Below are positions 32,449 through 41,249 of a DNA stretch of 64,000 nucleotides, in pieces. The notes under the pieces were generated by a model. The model searched no databases, was not told the DNA's origin, and saw nothing but the letters and a program-made list of their open reading frames with translations. Positions within the stretch are counted from its first letter, which is position 1, and every line of letters starts with the position of its first letter. Position numbers and translations under genes: made by a program. The stretch comes from Georgenia_A wangjunii. GTDB lineage: Bacteria; Actinomycetota; Actinomycetes; Actinomycetales; Actinomycetaceae. Location: the NCBI RefSeq assembly GCF_036421915.1, contig NZ_JAZGOM010000002.1; one strand, given 5' to 3'.

Positions 32449-34584
32449 CTAGGAGACCGCCCGTTCGGACAGCGCGTCGGTGAGGAGGGTGACGAGCGCC
32501 TCGAGCTGGACGTCCGCCGTCGCCGCGATCTCCTCGTCGGACCCGTCGAGCGCGCGCGCCGCGAGCCCGGCCTTGGAGTCGATGAGCTCGGCGATCCGCG
32601 TGTCGATCGTCTGGGCGGCGATGATGCGCCACGCGGTGACCGGCTCCTCCTGCCCGATGCGGTGGATGCGGTCGATCGCCTGGGTCTGCTCGGCGTCGGT
32701 CCACGAGAGCTCGGCGAGGACCATGTTCGAGGCGACCTGGAGGTTGAGCCCGACACCCGCGGCAGTGAGCGAGCAGACGACGATCGCCACCTCGGGGTCG
32801 TTCATGAAGGCGTCGATCTGCTTCTGCCGGCCCGTCGCGCTCTGGTCGCCGCGGATGGAGGCGTACCGGATGCCGCGCTTGGCGAAGGTCTCCTCGGCGG
32901 CGTCCATGACGTCGATGTGCTTGGCGAAGAAGACGACCTTGCCGACGCTGCGAGCGAGCTGGGCGGCGTAGTCCGCCGCGAGGTCCGCCTTGGCCTGGCC
33001 GATCCGGCGCATCATCGTGAAGACGTTCTCGTCGGTCTTCTTCGCGGACGTCCCGTTCCGCTCCCAGCCGGCGACCTGGCGGACGAGCTCGTGATCGATG
33101 CCCTCGTGCCGGACGCCGGCGTGGCGCGAGGCGAGGGCCTTCTCGTAGCGGGAGACGAGGCGGCGGGCGAGCTCGCGCTCCGCCGCGCGGATGGACCGGC
33201 CCGCCTCGTCGTCAAGCTCGACGAAGACGTCGGCGACCCGGCGTGCGGGGATGTCCGCGGCGACGTCGATCTTGCGCCGGCGGACGATGCCCTGCTCGAT
33301 GACGGCCGTCCGGGCAGCGGCGTAGAACCCGCGGTCCGCCGGGGTCAGCCCGATCTCCTCAAGGGCCTCCATGAGCGCGCCGAGCGGCTTCTCGTCGTCG
33401 ATCCAGCCGAGGAACTCCCAGATCGCGGTGAAGTCCTCGATGTCGTTGATGAGCGGGGTGCCGGTGAGCGCCATGAGGAGCGGGTTGACGGTCCGCTCGC
33501 GGATCCGCTCGGAGAGGTGGAGGACGTGCCGGGAGCGCTGGGACTTCTTGTTCTTGATGTAGTGCGCCTCGTCGACGACCATCCCGCGCAGCCCGAGGTC
33601 ACCGAGCCAACCGACGTGCCGGTCGAGCACCTCGTAGTTGACGACGATGATGTCCGCGAAGCCGTCGATCGTGTCCCCGTCACCGTGGACGACCGTGGCC
33701 CGGCGGCCCGGCGTCCACATGGCCGCCTCGCGCGCCCAGTTCGTCTTGACGACGTTGGGGACGACGACGAGGAGCGGGTAGGCGTTCGCGGCCTGCGCGG
33801 CGAGCAGCGCCTGCGCCGTCTTGCCCAGGCCCGGCTCGTCGGCGAGGAGGAACGTGCGGTGCCCGGCCGCGGCGGCCGCGACGACGCGCGCCTGGTGCGG
33901 CATGAGTTCCCGGTCGCTGCGCACATACGCCGCTGAGGCGTCAGGCAGCTCCATGCAGGAAGCGGCCCCGCCGTACTCGAAGGACCGCAGGAGCGGCTCG
34001 ATGAGCTCCCAGCCGGCCAGGCGGCGCGGCAGTGCCTTGCGCCGCGGCGCCGCGGAGTAGTCCGGCTCGAGGAACGGGTTCGCGAGCTGGCGGGAGATGA
34101 CGGACTGCGGGACGACCCGGCGCTCGGACTGCGGCGTGCTCACCGTGGCGTCGGGGGGCGCGACGGGGTCCGGCTCGACGTCGATGCCGGCGTCGGCGAG
34201 GAGCTCGCGCCGCAGCTCGCGCGCCTGGGGCGAGACGACGGCGTCGTCGCCGAGGAGGTCGAAGAGGGAGGACTCACGCACCGCCGTCGTCGCGAGGATC
34301 GTCGCGATGCCGTCGAGCCGCTTGAGCTCGGCGCTGCGCTTGGCCTCGGCCATGGCGGTGTCCGCCTTGAGGCGGGCGCGCTCCTCGCGCACGAGGAGCG
34401 CGATGACCTGGAACTTGGTCTTGACCGACGGCGCCGTGCGGCCGCGCTGGACGGCCGACTCGACCTCGCGGACCACCCGTGCGAGCACCGGGATGATCCC
34501 CTCGTTGTCGTGCGTGCGGGGACGGCGCTGCTGACGCGTCGCCGCTGGGCGCGCGCTCGATGGGCGCTGGGCTCGACGAGCCAC
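32449..34584 (-). CDS. SNF2-family DEAH ATPase/helicase
   Basis: Encodes 711 residues. The N-terminal 190 residues are a charged, partly helical region without a recognised domain. The helicase core starts near residue 215: LMPHQARV, Walker A ADEPGLGKTAQ, DEAH box VVDEAHYIKN, motif III LTGTPL, and the C-terminal lobe with KVVFFAKHIDVMDA and motif VI QAIDRIHRIGQE. Such ATPases move along double-stranded DNA and remodel protein-DNA complexes; the bacterial role is not established. The GTG at 34584 follows GGAGGAGGAG. The protein lacks the Zn-finger SWIM domain of some homologues. It is preceded by an unusually long, structured leader (34585-34850). Confidence 0.88.
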   Translation of the reverse strand: MARRAQRPSSARPAATRQQRRPRTHDNEGIIPVLARVVREVESAVQRGRTAPSVKTKFQVIALLVREERARLKADTAMAEAKRSAELKRLDGIATILATTAVRESSLFDLLGDDAVVSPQARELRRELLADAGIDVEPDPVAPPDATVSTPQSERRVVPQSVISRQLANPFLEPDYSAAPRRKALPRRLAGWELIEPLLRSFEYGGAASCMELPDASAAYVRSDRELMPHQARVVAAAAAGHRTFLLADEPGLGKTAQALLAAQAANAYPLLVVVPNVVKTNWAREAAMWTPGRRATVVHGDGDTIDGFADIIVVNYEVLDRHVGWLGDLGLRGMVVDEAHYIKNKKSQRSRHVLHLSERIRERTVNPLLMALTGTPLINDIEDFTAIWEFLGWIDDEKPLGALMEALEEIGLTPADRGFYAAARTAVIEQGIVRRRKIDVAADIPARRVADVFVELDDEAGRSIRAAERELARRLVSRYEKALASRHAGVRHEGIDHELVRQVAGWERNGTSAKKTDENVFTMMRRIGQAKADLAADYAAQLARSVGKVVFFAKHIDVMDAAEETFAKRGIRYASIRGDQSATGRQKQIDAFMNDPEVAIVVCSLTAAGVGLNLQVASNMVLAELSWTDAEQTQAIDRIHRIGQEEPVTAWRIIAAQTIDTRIAELIDSKAGLAARALDGSDEEIAATADVQLEALVTLLTDALSERAVS

Positions 34585-34848
34585 TGACTCCTCCTCCGGA
34601 GTGTTCGACCGTTCACCGCGGTGGCGTACCACGCGCGGCGTCGTGACCGGACGACTGAGGCCGCCCGGCCCGGGCTGGACGGTCCGCGGCTGCGGACCGG
34701 TCCAGCGGACCTGCGAGAGATCGGCAGGCTGGACCCGGACGAGCACCCACGGATGAGAGCCCCTCGGCTCTCGATCACGAGCCGAGCACCGCCCGGGATG
34801 ACGAGCCGTCCGACACGGATGGCTGGTCGCCCGTCCGCCCACAGAGTA
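34585..34848 (-). other. Long structured leader upstream of the SNF2 gene
   Basis: No gene is visible in 34585-35011. A TACTCT minus-10 candidate on the minus strand (34843-34848) would give a 5' leader of about 250 nt. It contains three strong hairpins: 34674-34706 (14 pairs, one bulge), 34710-34728 (CCTGC/GCAGG), and two mutually exclusive ones, GAGAGCC/GGCTCTC (34755-34772) versus CTCGGCTC/GAGCCGAG (34763-34786). Alternative pairing is a hallmark of attenuators and riboswitches, but I recognise no family. In 34849-35011 I see nothing. Confidence 0.4.
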
Positions 34849-35011
34849 CCGCCTGCGTGGCCGTGCGCCTGCCCGGACACTCCCGGGCGTGCACGTCGGG
34901 AGCGGCCCCCGGGTCGCCGCCGCCGAGCGGACTCAGCACGTCCTCGCTCTGGTCCCTCCGCTCACGGGCGGCACTTCCGCATGATCATGAGGGGGTGAGG
35001 CCCCGCTCGGG

Positions 35012-35670
35012 TCAGGTCGCGCCGCGGGCGCGCTCGATGAGGAGATCCGCGTCATCGGCGCCGAGCGGGAGCACCTCCTCGGCGCACTGGTGCACCTCGG
35101 TCGTCAGGTCGCGCAGGCGCTCCCCCAGGGCGACGACCTCCTCCCTCGCCACCGGCTCGCCCGTCTCGGCGGGCTGAGGTACAGGTTCGAGCGCAGCACG
35201 TCGGGCGGCTCTGTGCCGGACTCGCAGGCGAGGAACACCGCCAGGCTGGCCTCGCCCTCGAGGTAGACCCCCGCCTCCAGCTGCTCGACCTCCCCGGACG
35301 ACAGCCGCTGCCCGTCCGGGCCGAGAAGGCTGCGAAGGTTGCCGAGATGGTCACGGTAGTGCTGGCCCCCGCCGGAGGCACGGCTGATCACCGTCCTCGT
35401 GATCACCTCCTGCATGTGCTCGTCGGCCCACACGACGTCGCAGTTGGGTGAGACACCGGAATCCGGGGTGAGGTCACCGACCTGCCGGACCCGGTCCATG
35501 TCACCGTCGCCCAGCAACGTCTCGACCTGCTCCGTGGTGAGCATGCGGCACCACGCATCGCCCTGCGGCACGCGGCCGCGAGGAATGACGTCCTCGACCG
35601 GCGGCTGCGAGGTGCACGCCGTCAGCGTGAGCACCGCGAGCCCGACGGCGACTCGGCGTCGTGCGACCAT
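35012..35670 (-). pseudogene. Lipoprotein gene with a C-terminal frameshift
   Basis: From ATG 35670 (preceded by GGTGAGGG) the protein starts with a lipoprotein signal, lipobox LTAC. It is clearly paralogous to the next gene upstream: WCRMLTTEQVETLLGDG versus WCAVLTDEEVGTLVGED. Near 35171-35180 the frame changes. The original frame runs to a stop at 35104 with an Arg/Ser-rich nonsense tail. Another frame continues with PAETGEPVAREEVVALGERL and PLGADDADLLIERARGAT to a stop at 35012, and this matches the paralogue (ALSDEDLAQIGERM, PLGTEDLTALLDGA). One base has been lost, or two gained; sequencing error is possible. Function unknown. Confidence 0.7.
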
Positions 35671-35671
35671 C

Positions 35672-36421
35672 TCAGCCCTCACCTGACCGGTGGCCGCGCC
35701 ACGGACCGATCGCCCCGGCCGCCTCGGCGCCGTCCAGCAGCGCCGTCAGGTCCTCGGTCCCCAACGGGCGGGCCTGCCCGGTCCAGTCGACCATCCCGGG
35801 CGTCATGCCGAGCATCCGCTCACCGATCTGCGCGAGGTCCTCGTCTGAGAGCGCCCCGGGCAGCTGGTCGTGGATGCTCAGGCTCATCTCGGCGATCTGC
35901 GGGGCCTCCCCGCCCCCCGGCTCGAGGACGGTCCACACGAACAGCTCGTCGTCCCGGCGGAAGACCCCGTCGCCCAGCTCGACGGTCGTCCCGTCCGCCA
36001 CGCGCTGCGCGTCCTCCCCGAGCACGGGCAGGACCTGCCGGAAGACAAAATCTCCCCCGGACGGTTCCCTTGCGTGCACCCACCGGGCTGTCGCGACGCC
36101 CACGTAGTCCGCACCGTCGGCCCACCGCACGCCGCACTCCTTCACATATGACGCGCTGCGCTCCAGCTCACCGACCTGCAGGACGCGGCCCACCTGGTCC
36201 TCGCCGACGAGGGTGCCGACCTCCTCGTCCGTGAGCACGGCGCACCACCGGCCGTCCTGGGCCGGCGCTCCGTCCGTGATGACCTCCTCGGGCGCCGGCG
36301 CGCCGCACGCACCGAGGACCACGGCGGCGGCGGCGATCCACCCCGCCCGCCGGACGCCACGGCCGTCCGGCCGCGTGCCGCGACTCACCTCAGGTTCCGG
36401 TGGGCGCCTCTGCATCACCAT
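35672..36421 (-). CDS. Lipoprotein of unknown function (intact paralogue)
   Basis: Encodes 249 residues. A long charged n-region precedes a signal helix AAAAVVLGAC with the lipobox cysteine. The mature part has paired cysteines (WCAVL and ECGVRW) and a beta-rich central region ending in an acidic helical tail. It is paralogous to the frameshifted downstream gene, whose ATG follows this stop by one base. The pair probably arose by tandem duplication and shares one transcript. DUF3558-like actinobacterial lipoproteins have a similar layout (single N-terminal lipobox, Cys pair), but I cannot confirm the family. Expected on the outer face of the cell membrane. Confidence 0.72.
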   Translation of the reverse strand: MVMQRRPPEPEVSRGTRPDGRGVRRAGWIAAAAVVLGACGAPAPEEVITDGAPAQDGRWCAVLTDEEVGTLVGEDQVGRVLQVGELERSASYVKECGVRWADGADYVGVATARWVHAREPSGGDFVFRQVLPVLGEDAQRVADGTTVELGDGVFRRDDELFVWTVLEPGGGEAPQIAEMSLSIHDQLPGALSDEDLAQIGERMLGMTPGMVDWTGQARPLGTEDLTALLDGAEAAGAIGPWRGHRSGEG

Positions 36422-36839
36422 GCGCGTGATCCTTCCGCTGGTGCGATGTCGTCCTCGCCGTGGCCAGGGTGCCGGTTGCGACGTGCGCCCGACCCTAACG
36501 ACCCCCGCTCACCACGGCAGGACCGCGACCACCATCTGCCCCCGACGGCGGATCATGCCGCCGACGATCAGGCGACGAGCGCGTGGATCCAGGGGGCGAG
36601 GCCAGCGGGCCACACCGCCAACGGCAGGGCGGCGCTCACGCACAGCGCCTCGAGCACGTCCGCCAGGCGGCCCCGCCCGGACCCCGTCGCGCGCCGCGCG
36701 AGGACGACGTCCCCCGCCTGGGTCGGCAACGGGGCGACCGCGGCGACCGGGTTTCCGGTGCTCGTCGCCACAAGCTCGTAGTCGCCGACGGAATACGTCC
36801 CGGCGGGCGCCAGCGGCGACGTCCCTGCCGCTTCCAAGG

Positions 36840-36845
36840 TATAGC
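36840..36845 (+). promoter_or_regulatory. Putative minus-10 element of helR
   Basis: TATAGC stands 6 bases before the RAE inverted repeat. Transcription would therefore start at about the first base of the repeat, 75 nt upstream of the helR GTG. Confidence 0.4.
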
Positions 36846-36851
36846 GCGTGG

Positions 36852-36872
36852 GGGGCCTTGCGGCAAGGCCCC
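36852..36872 (+). promoter_or_regulatory. Rifamycin-associated element (RAE) inverted repeat
   Basis: Nine-base arms GGGGCCTTG and CAAGGCCCC surround a CGG loop, a perfect inverted repeat. It closely matches the RAE described upstream of actinobacterial rifamycin-resistance genes (core CTTGCGGCAAG, from memory of the literature). It lies 54 bp before the helR start and just after a TATAGC minus-10 candidate, consistent with rifamycin-inducible expression. Confidence 0.8.
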
Positions 36873-36926
36873 GGTCGCGGCGCAGAATCACGCCTCACAT
36901 CTGCGACCTGCCCTGGAGCTGACGAC

Positions 36927-39170
36927 GTGAGCCCTCGCACCACCAGCGCGTTCCACCTGCCCGACCGCCTCGCCGCCAAGGGGAGCCCCGCCCTGATCGG
37001 GGACGACGAGCACCACCTCGCGGCCGTCGCCGCGCACCTCGCACGGTCGATCAGCGACCTGTCGGAGCGCCTCGCCGTCGCACGGAAGGCGCCCGCCGGG
37101 CCGGGCGGGCAGGCGGTGGAGCGGGACCAGGAGATCCACCGGCTGACGGCGCGGCTGCGCGTGCTGCGCCGCTTCACCCTCGACCTGTGCCTGGGACGCA
37201 TGGTCAGGGCAGACCGCCCCGAGCCGGTGTACGTCGGACGGCTCGGGCTCACGGACCAGGAGGGGCGCCAGCTGCTCGTCGACTGGCGCTCCCCGGCGGC
37301 CGAGCCGTTCTTCGGGGCGACCCACGCGAACCCGATGGGTCTGGCGAGCCGCCGCCGGTACCGCTGGACCCAGGGCCGGGTCACCGACTACTGGGACGAG
37401 GTGTTCACGGCCGACGGGCTCACCGGGCACGCGGCGCTCGACGACCAGTCCGCGTTCATCGCCAGTCTCGGTGCCAGCCGGTCGCCGCGGATGCGCGACG
37501 TGCTGGGCACCATCCAGGCCGACCAGGACGCCGTCGTCCGCGCGGGGTCCGAGGGCGCGCTCGTCGTCGACGGCGGCCCGGGGACGGGCAAGACCGTCGT
37601 CGCCCTGCACCGGACCGCCTACCTCCTCTACGCCGATCCACGCCTCGGCCACCGCCGGGGCGGCGTGCTGTTCGTCGGGCCCCACGAGCCCTACCTCGCC
37701 TACGTCGCCGACGTCCTGCCGAGCCTCGGCGAGGAGGGCGTGCAGACGTGCAGGCTGCGCGACCTCGTCCTGGAGGGAGCCACCGCCGTCCCCGAGCCCG
37801 ACCCGGAGGTGGCGCGCCTCAAGGCGTCGGCCGGCATGGTCGGGGCCCTCACGCCGGCCGTCCGGCTCTACGAGGACCCGCCCGACCGGAGCATGACGGT
37901 CGAGACCCCCTGGGCGGACATCCGGCTCGACGCCGCGGACTGGGCCGAGGCGTTCGCCGCGGCCGAGCTCGGCACGCCCCACAACGAGGCGCGCGACCAG
38001 GTGTGGGCGGCGCTCCTCGACATCCTCCTCGACAAGCTCACGGACGAACGGGACGACCCCGACGGCGACGACATCGATCTCGACGACGACGCCCGCGGCG
38101 ACGGTGACGGCGAGGCGTTCGACGCGTACGGGCGCGCCGAGGAGGACGCGGACGCCACGCTCCGCCGGTCGCTCGCCGCGAACCCTGAGCTCGTCCGCGC
38201 CTTCGGGCGCGCCTGGCCCCTCCTTGAGGCGACCGACGTCGTCGGGGACCTCTGGTCCGTCCCCGCCTACCTCCGCCGGTGCGCACCCTGGCTCGCGCCC
38301 GAGGAGATCGCCGTGCTGCAGCGCGCGGACCCGAGCGCCTGGACCGTCGCCGACCTGCCGCTCCTGGACGCGGCCCGGCGGCTGCTCGGCGACCCTGGCG
38401 CGTCGCTCCGGCGACGGCGCCAGGAGGCGGCGGCCGCCGCCGAGCGCGCTCGCATGGCCGACGTCGTCGACGACCTCATCGCGCACGACGACTCCGAGAT
38501 GGGCGTCATGTCGATGCTTCGCGGCCAGGACCTGCGCGCCGCCCTCGCCGACGACGCCCCGCTCCCCCGGACCGCCCCGGACCTCCTCGGCGGCCCCTTC
38601 GCGCACGTCGTCGTCGACGAGGCGCAGGAGCTGACGGACGCGGAGTGGCAGATGCTGCTCGCCCGCTGCCCGTCACGGAGCCTCACGATCGTCGGTGACC
38701 GCGCCCAGGCGCGGCACGGGTTCCCTGAGTCGTGGCAGGAGCGGCTCGAACGCGTCGGTCTCACCCGGGTCAGCGTGGCCTCCCTCAGCATCAGCTACCG
38801 CACGCCCAGCGAGGTCATGGCGGAGGCCGAGAAGGTCATCAGGGACGTGCTGCCCGACGCCAACGTGCCGACCTCCGTCCGCAGCAGCGGCGTGCCCGTC
38901 GTCCACCGCCGCGCCTCGAACCTTGGACGCGTCCTCGACGGGTGGCTCGCCGAGCACGCCGACGGGACGGCGTGCGTCATCGGCGATCCGACGTTCACCC
39001 CCACGCCGCGCGTCCGCTCGCTCACCCCGGAGCTCGCGAAGGGCCTCGAGTTCGACCTCGTCGTCCTCGTCGACCCCGAGCGGTTCGGGACGGGCGTCGA
39101 GGGAGCGGTCGACCGCTACGTCGCCATGACCCGGGCGACCCAGCAGCTCGTCGTCCTCACGAGCTCCTGA
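36927..39170 (+). CDS. helR: HelR-type HelD ATPase, RNA polymerase protection/rifamycin resistance
   Basis: Encodes 747 residues of the UvrD/HelD superfamily. The N-terminal coiled-coil arm (about 20-85) has RSISDLSERLAVARKAP and RLTARLRVLRRF. Motifs follow: LLVDWRSPAAEPFF, the Walker A site VDGGPGTGKTVVALHR, VVDEAQELTDAEW (motif II), SLSISYRTP, KGLEFDLVVLVD and YVAMTRATQQL (motif VI). An acidic insertion (about 372-395) is rich in Asp. HelR proteins displace rifamycin from RNA polymerase and recycle it. Identification as HelR rather than generic HelD is supported by the RAE repeat upstream. The GTG at 36927 has GGAGC 8 bases upstream. No rifamycin-modifying enzyme gene is adjacent. Confidence 0.88.
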   Translation: MSPRTTSAFHLPDRLAAKGSPALIGDDEHHLAAVAAHLARSISDLSERLAVARKAPAGPGGQAVERDQEIHRLTARLRVLRRFTLDLCLGRMVRADRPEPVYVGRLGLTDQEGRQLLVDWRSPAAEPFFGATHANPMGLASRRRYRWTQGRVTDYWDEVFTADGLTGHAALDDQSAFIASLGASRSPRMRDVLGTIQADQDAVVRAGSEGALVVDGGPGTGKTVVALHRTAYLLYADPRLGHRRGGVLFVGPHEPYLAYVADVLPSLGEEGVQTCRLRDLVLEGATAVPEPDPEVARLKASAGMVGALTPAVRLYEDPPDRSMTVETPWADIRLDAADWAEAFAAAELGTPHNEARDQVWAALLDILLDKLTDERDDPDGDDIDLDDDARGDGDGEAFDAYGRAEEDADATLRRSLAANPELVRAFGRAWPLLEATDVVGDLWSVPAYLRRCAPWLAPEEIAVLQRADPSAWTVADLPLLDAARRLLGDPGASLRRRRQEAAAAAERARMADVVDDLIAHDDSEMGVMSMLRGQDLRAALADDAPLPRTAPDLLGGPFAHVVVDEAQELTDAEWQMLLARCPSRSLTIVGDRAQARHGFPESWQERLERVGLTRVSVASLSISYRTPSEVMAEAEKVIRDVLPDANVPTSVRSSGVPVVHRRASNLGRVLDGWLAEHADGTACVIGDPTFTPTPRVRSLTPELAKGLEFDLVVLVDPERFGTGVEGAVDRYVAMTRATQQLVVLTSS

Positions 39171-39209
39171 GCGCTCCGACGACGCACGCCCCTCGCCGGA
39201 CCGGCGTCC

Positions 39210-39938
39210 TCAGCGCCCCAGCAGCTCGCGCAGCCGCCAGGCGTTGCGGACCGCGTTCCCCCCGCCGTCGTTGTTGAAGTAGGCGAAGACCTCACGGCCG
39301 CCGGCCTCCCACTCATGCATGCGGTCCGCCCACCAGCGCAGGTCGTCCTCGGCGTACGAGCCGCCGTAGAGGTGGTCGTGGTCGGGGCCGTGCAGGCGCA
39401 CGTAGACGAACGGTGCCGTCGCCCGCAGCACGCACGGCAGGCCCGCGCCGCTCATGACGCAGTACGCGGCGCCGTGCCGCTCGAGGAGCGCGTAGACGGC
39501 ATCGTCGTGCCAGCTCGGGTGACGCAGCTCGACGGCCACCCGTACCCACCACGGCAGCCGGCCGAGGAAGTAGTCGAGGCGCGCGTCGTCACGCTCCTGC
39601 TGCGGCCCCAGCTGGACGAGCAGCACCCCCCGCGTCTGCCCCAGCTCGTGCCAGGACCCGGCGATGCGCTCCGCCCACCGCTCGGGCGCGTAGAGCTTCT
39701 TCGCGTGAGTCAGGCCCCGCGGCGCCTTGACGGACAGGACGAACCCCTCCGGCGTGCGCCGGCGCCAGCTCGCGAACGTCGCCTCGCGCGGCCAGCGGTA
39801 GAAGCTCGCGTTGAGCTCGACGGTCCCGAAGGCCTCGACGTACCGGCCGAGGCGGTCCCGCGCATGCATGCCCTCGGGGTAGAGCACCCCCGCCCAGTGG
39901 TCGTAGCTCCACCCCGACGTGCCCACGTGGATCGTCAT
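39210..39938 (-). CDS. DUF72 family protein
   Basis: Encodes 242 residues with a TIM-barrel-like DUF72 domain. Typical features are the start IHVGTSGWSYDHWAGVLYPEG, the strand TVELNASFYRWP, VELRHPSW with an Asp/His region, and FAYFNNDGGGNAVRNA near the end. The biochemical function of DUF72 (YecE-like) is not established. The ATG at 39938 was preferred to a GTG 6 bp earlier because GGAAAGG is then correctly spaced. It is divergent from the DUF418-two-component operon, with a perfect palindrome between them. Confidence 0.88.
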   Translation of the reverse strand: MTIHVGTSGWSYDHWAGVLYPEGMHARDRLGRYVEAFGTVELNASFYRWPREATFASWRRRTPEGFVLSVKAPRGLTHAKKLYAPERWAERIAGSWHELGQTRGVLLVQLGPQQERDDARLDYFLGRLPWWVRVAVELRHPSWHDDAVYALLERHGAAYCVMSGAGLPCVLRATAPFVYVRLHGPDHDHLYGGSYAEDDLRWWADRMHEWEAGGREVFAYFNNDGGGNAVRNAWRLRELLGR

Positions 39939-39980
39939 CCCCACCCCTTTCCGGCGGCGAGCCTACGGCGCGGGGCGGGG

Positions 39981-39996
39981 TCCACCGATCGGTGGA
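39981..39996. promoter_or_regulatory. Perfect 16-bp palindrome upstream of the DUF418/two-component operon
   Basis: TCCACCGATCGGTGGA is fully self-complementary. Its centre lies 43 bp upstream of the ATG at 40032, placing it across the minus-35 region of the leaderless promoter (TAGCGT at 40020-40025). A likely binding site for the response regulator encoded in the operon or for another dimeric factor. Confidence 0.55.
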
Positions 39997-40019
39997 TGGT
40001 CGGCGCCGGCCGCCCTTCC

Positions 40020-40025
40020 TAGCGT
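40020..40025 (+). promoter_or_regulatory. Putative minus-10 of the leaderless DUF418 operon
   Basis: TAGCGT followed by exactly 6 bases and then the ATG at 40032. No ribosome binding site precedes the ATG. Confidence 0.45.
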
Positions 40026-40031
40026 GGCGGC

Positions 40032-41249
40032 ATGGGGACAGACGTCCGAGGACCGGCAGGCAGCAGCGGACCCGGCACCGCGGGGCGCCTCCTCGCGCCC
40101 GACCTCGCGCGCGGCGCCATGCTCGCCCTCATCGCGGTCGCCAACGTCATGATCTACCTCCACGACCGCCCCTACGGCCTGCGGCAGCACGTCGTCGAGG
40201 ACGGCGCCGTCGACAGGGCGGTGACCGCGGTCCTCGTCACGGCGGTGGACGCCCGCGCCTACCCCATGTTCGCCGCTCTCGTCGGGTACGGCCTCGTCAC
40301 GGCGGCGAAGCGCGAACGCGACCGTGGCGCCGACGCCGCGCGGGTCCGGGCGGCCCTGCGTCGCCGGTCGTGGGCGCTCCTCGCCGTCGGGCTGATCCAT
40401 GCGCTCGCCGCGTTCTCGGGTGACGTGCTCGGCTGGTACGGGCTGCTCGGGCTCGTGCTGGCCGGGGGGCTGCGCCTGCGGGACCGGACGCTGCTCGTCC
40501 TCGCCGCAGCCTGGCTCGCCGTGGCCGGGACAGCGCAGGGCATGGTGTACGCCGACCCGCAGGTGCGGACCCAGCGGACGTACCTCTGGTCCTTCGCGAT
40601 CGCGGACCCGGTGGAGGCGGCGGGGTGGCGCCTCCTGGAGTGGGTGATGACGCCGGTCGGGCTGCTCGCCGTGCTGAGCCCGATGCTCGTGGGCGTGTGG
40701 GCCGCGCGCCGGAGGGTCGTCGAGCGTCCGCTCACCCACCGGGCGCTGCTGCGCCGCACCGCCGTCATCGGGACGACGGCCGGGCTGCTCGGCGGCGTCG
40801 GCATGGCGCTCGCCACGGCCCACGTCTGGGCACCGCCCTCCCCCGTCCTCGTCGCGGCCTCCGCGGTCCACGTCGTCACCGGGGTCCTCGGCGGCCTCGG
40901 GTACGCCGCGCTCATGACCCTCGCGGCGGACCGCCTCCAGACCCGCCGGGACGGCCGCCCCCTTCCCCGGGTCGTCGAGGCGCTGCGGGCGACCGGCGCG
41001 CGCTCGCTCAGCTGCTACCTCGCCCAGAGCGTCGTCTTCGCCGCGCTCCTGCCTGCCTGGTCGCTCGGCTGGGGCGCCACGCTCGGGACCGCCGGGGCGT
41101 CGCTCCTGGCGCTCGGCACCTGGGCGGCGACGGTCGTGGCCGCGGACGCGGCGGCGCGGCGGGGACGCCGGGGACCGGCCGAGGTGCTCCTGCGCCACCT
41201 CGCACGAGAACGCACCCGCCCGGTGCGGCGGCGTGCCACCATCGGATGA
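40032..41249 (+). CDS. DUF418-family polytopic membrane protein
   Basis: Encodes 405 residues with about nine or ten hydrophobic helices. The opening LLAPDLARGAMLALIAVANVMIYL is the typical DUF418 start, and the C-terminal DUF418 region shows GARSLSCYLAQSVVFAALL. Families of this kind resemble membrane acyltransferases and are often found in bacteria as YeiB. No substrate is known. Its stop overlaps the start of the sensor kinase gene (ATGATG region at 41246), so all three genes are translationally coupled. A role as an accessory membrane sensor or as a target of the system is possible but unproven. Confidence 0.83.
   Translation: MGTDVRGPAGSSGPGTAGRLLAPDLARGAMLALIAVANVMIYLHDRPYGLRQHVVEDGAVDRAVTAVLVTAVDARAYPMFAALVGYGLVTAAKRERDRGADAARVRAALRRRSWALLAVGLIHALAAFSGDVLGWYGLLGLVLAGGLRLRDRTLLVLAAAWLAVAGTAQGMVYADPQVRTQRTYLWSFAIADPVEAAGWRLLEWVMTPVGLLAVLSPMLVGVWAARRRVVERPLTHRALLRRTAVIGTTAGLLGGVGMALATAHVWAPPSPVLVAASAVHVVTGVLGGLGYAALMTLAADRLQTRRDGRPLPRVVEALRATGARSLSCYLAQSVVFAALLPAWSLGWGATLGTAGASLLALGTWAATVVAADAAARRGRRGPAEVLLRHLARERTRPVRRRATIG

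Larger units (their letters stand above)
36568..36891 (-). pseudogene. Probable 3' remnant of a membrane-protein gene
   Basis: The frame up to about 36837 has the very high GC3 of real genes here. It encodes TYSVGDYELVATSTGNPV, then a Pro/Gly-rich stretch and a C-terminal hydrophobic segment (VLEALCVSAALPLAVWPAGL). No convincing start or ribosome binding site exists: the only ATG (36891) lies beyond the rifamycin element. The 5' end was probably lost when the helR cassette arrived. A short intact gene with an atypical start is the alternative. The neighbouring 36422-36567 stretch shows nothing. Confidence 0.4.

Noticed and set aside
34640..34800. A tRNA or other known structured RNA in the SNF2 leader
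   Set aside because: Hairpins are present, but I find no cloverleaf, no GTTCGA-type T-loop and no match to a riboswitch class I know.
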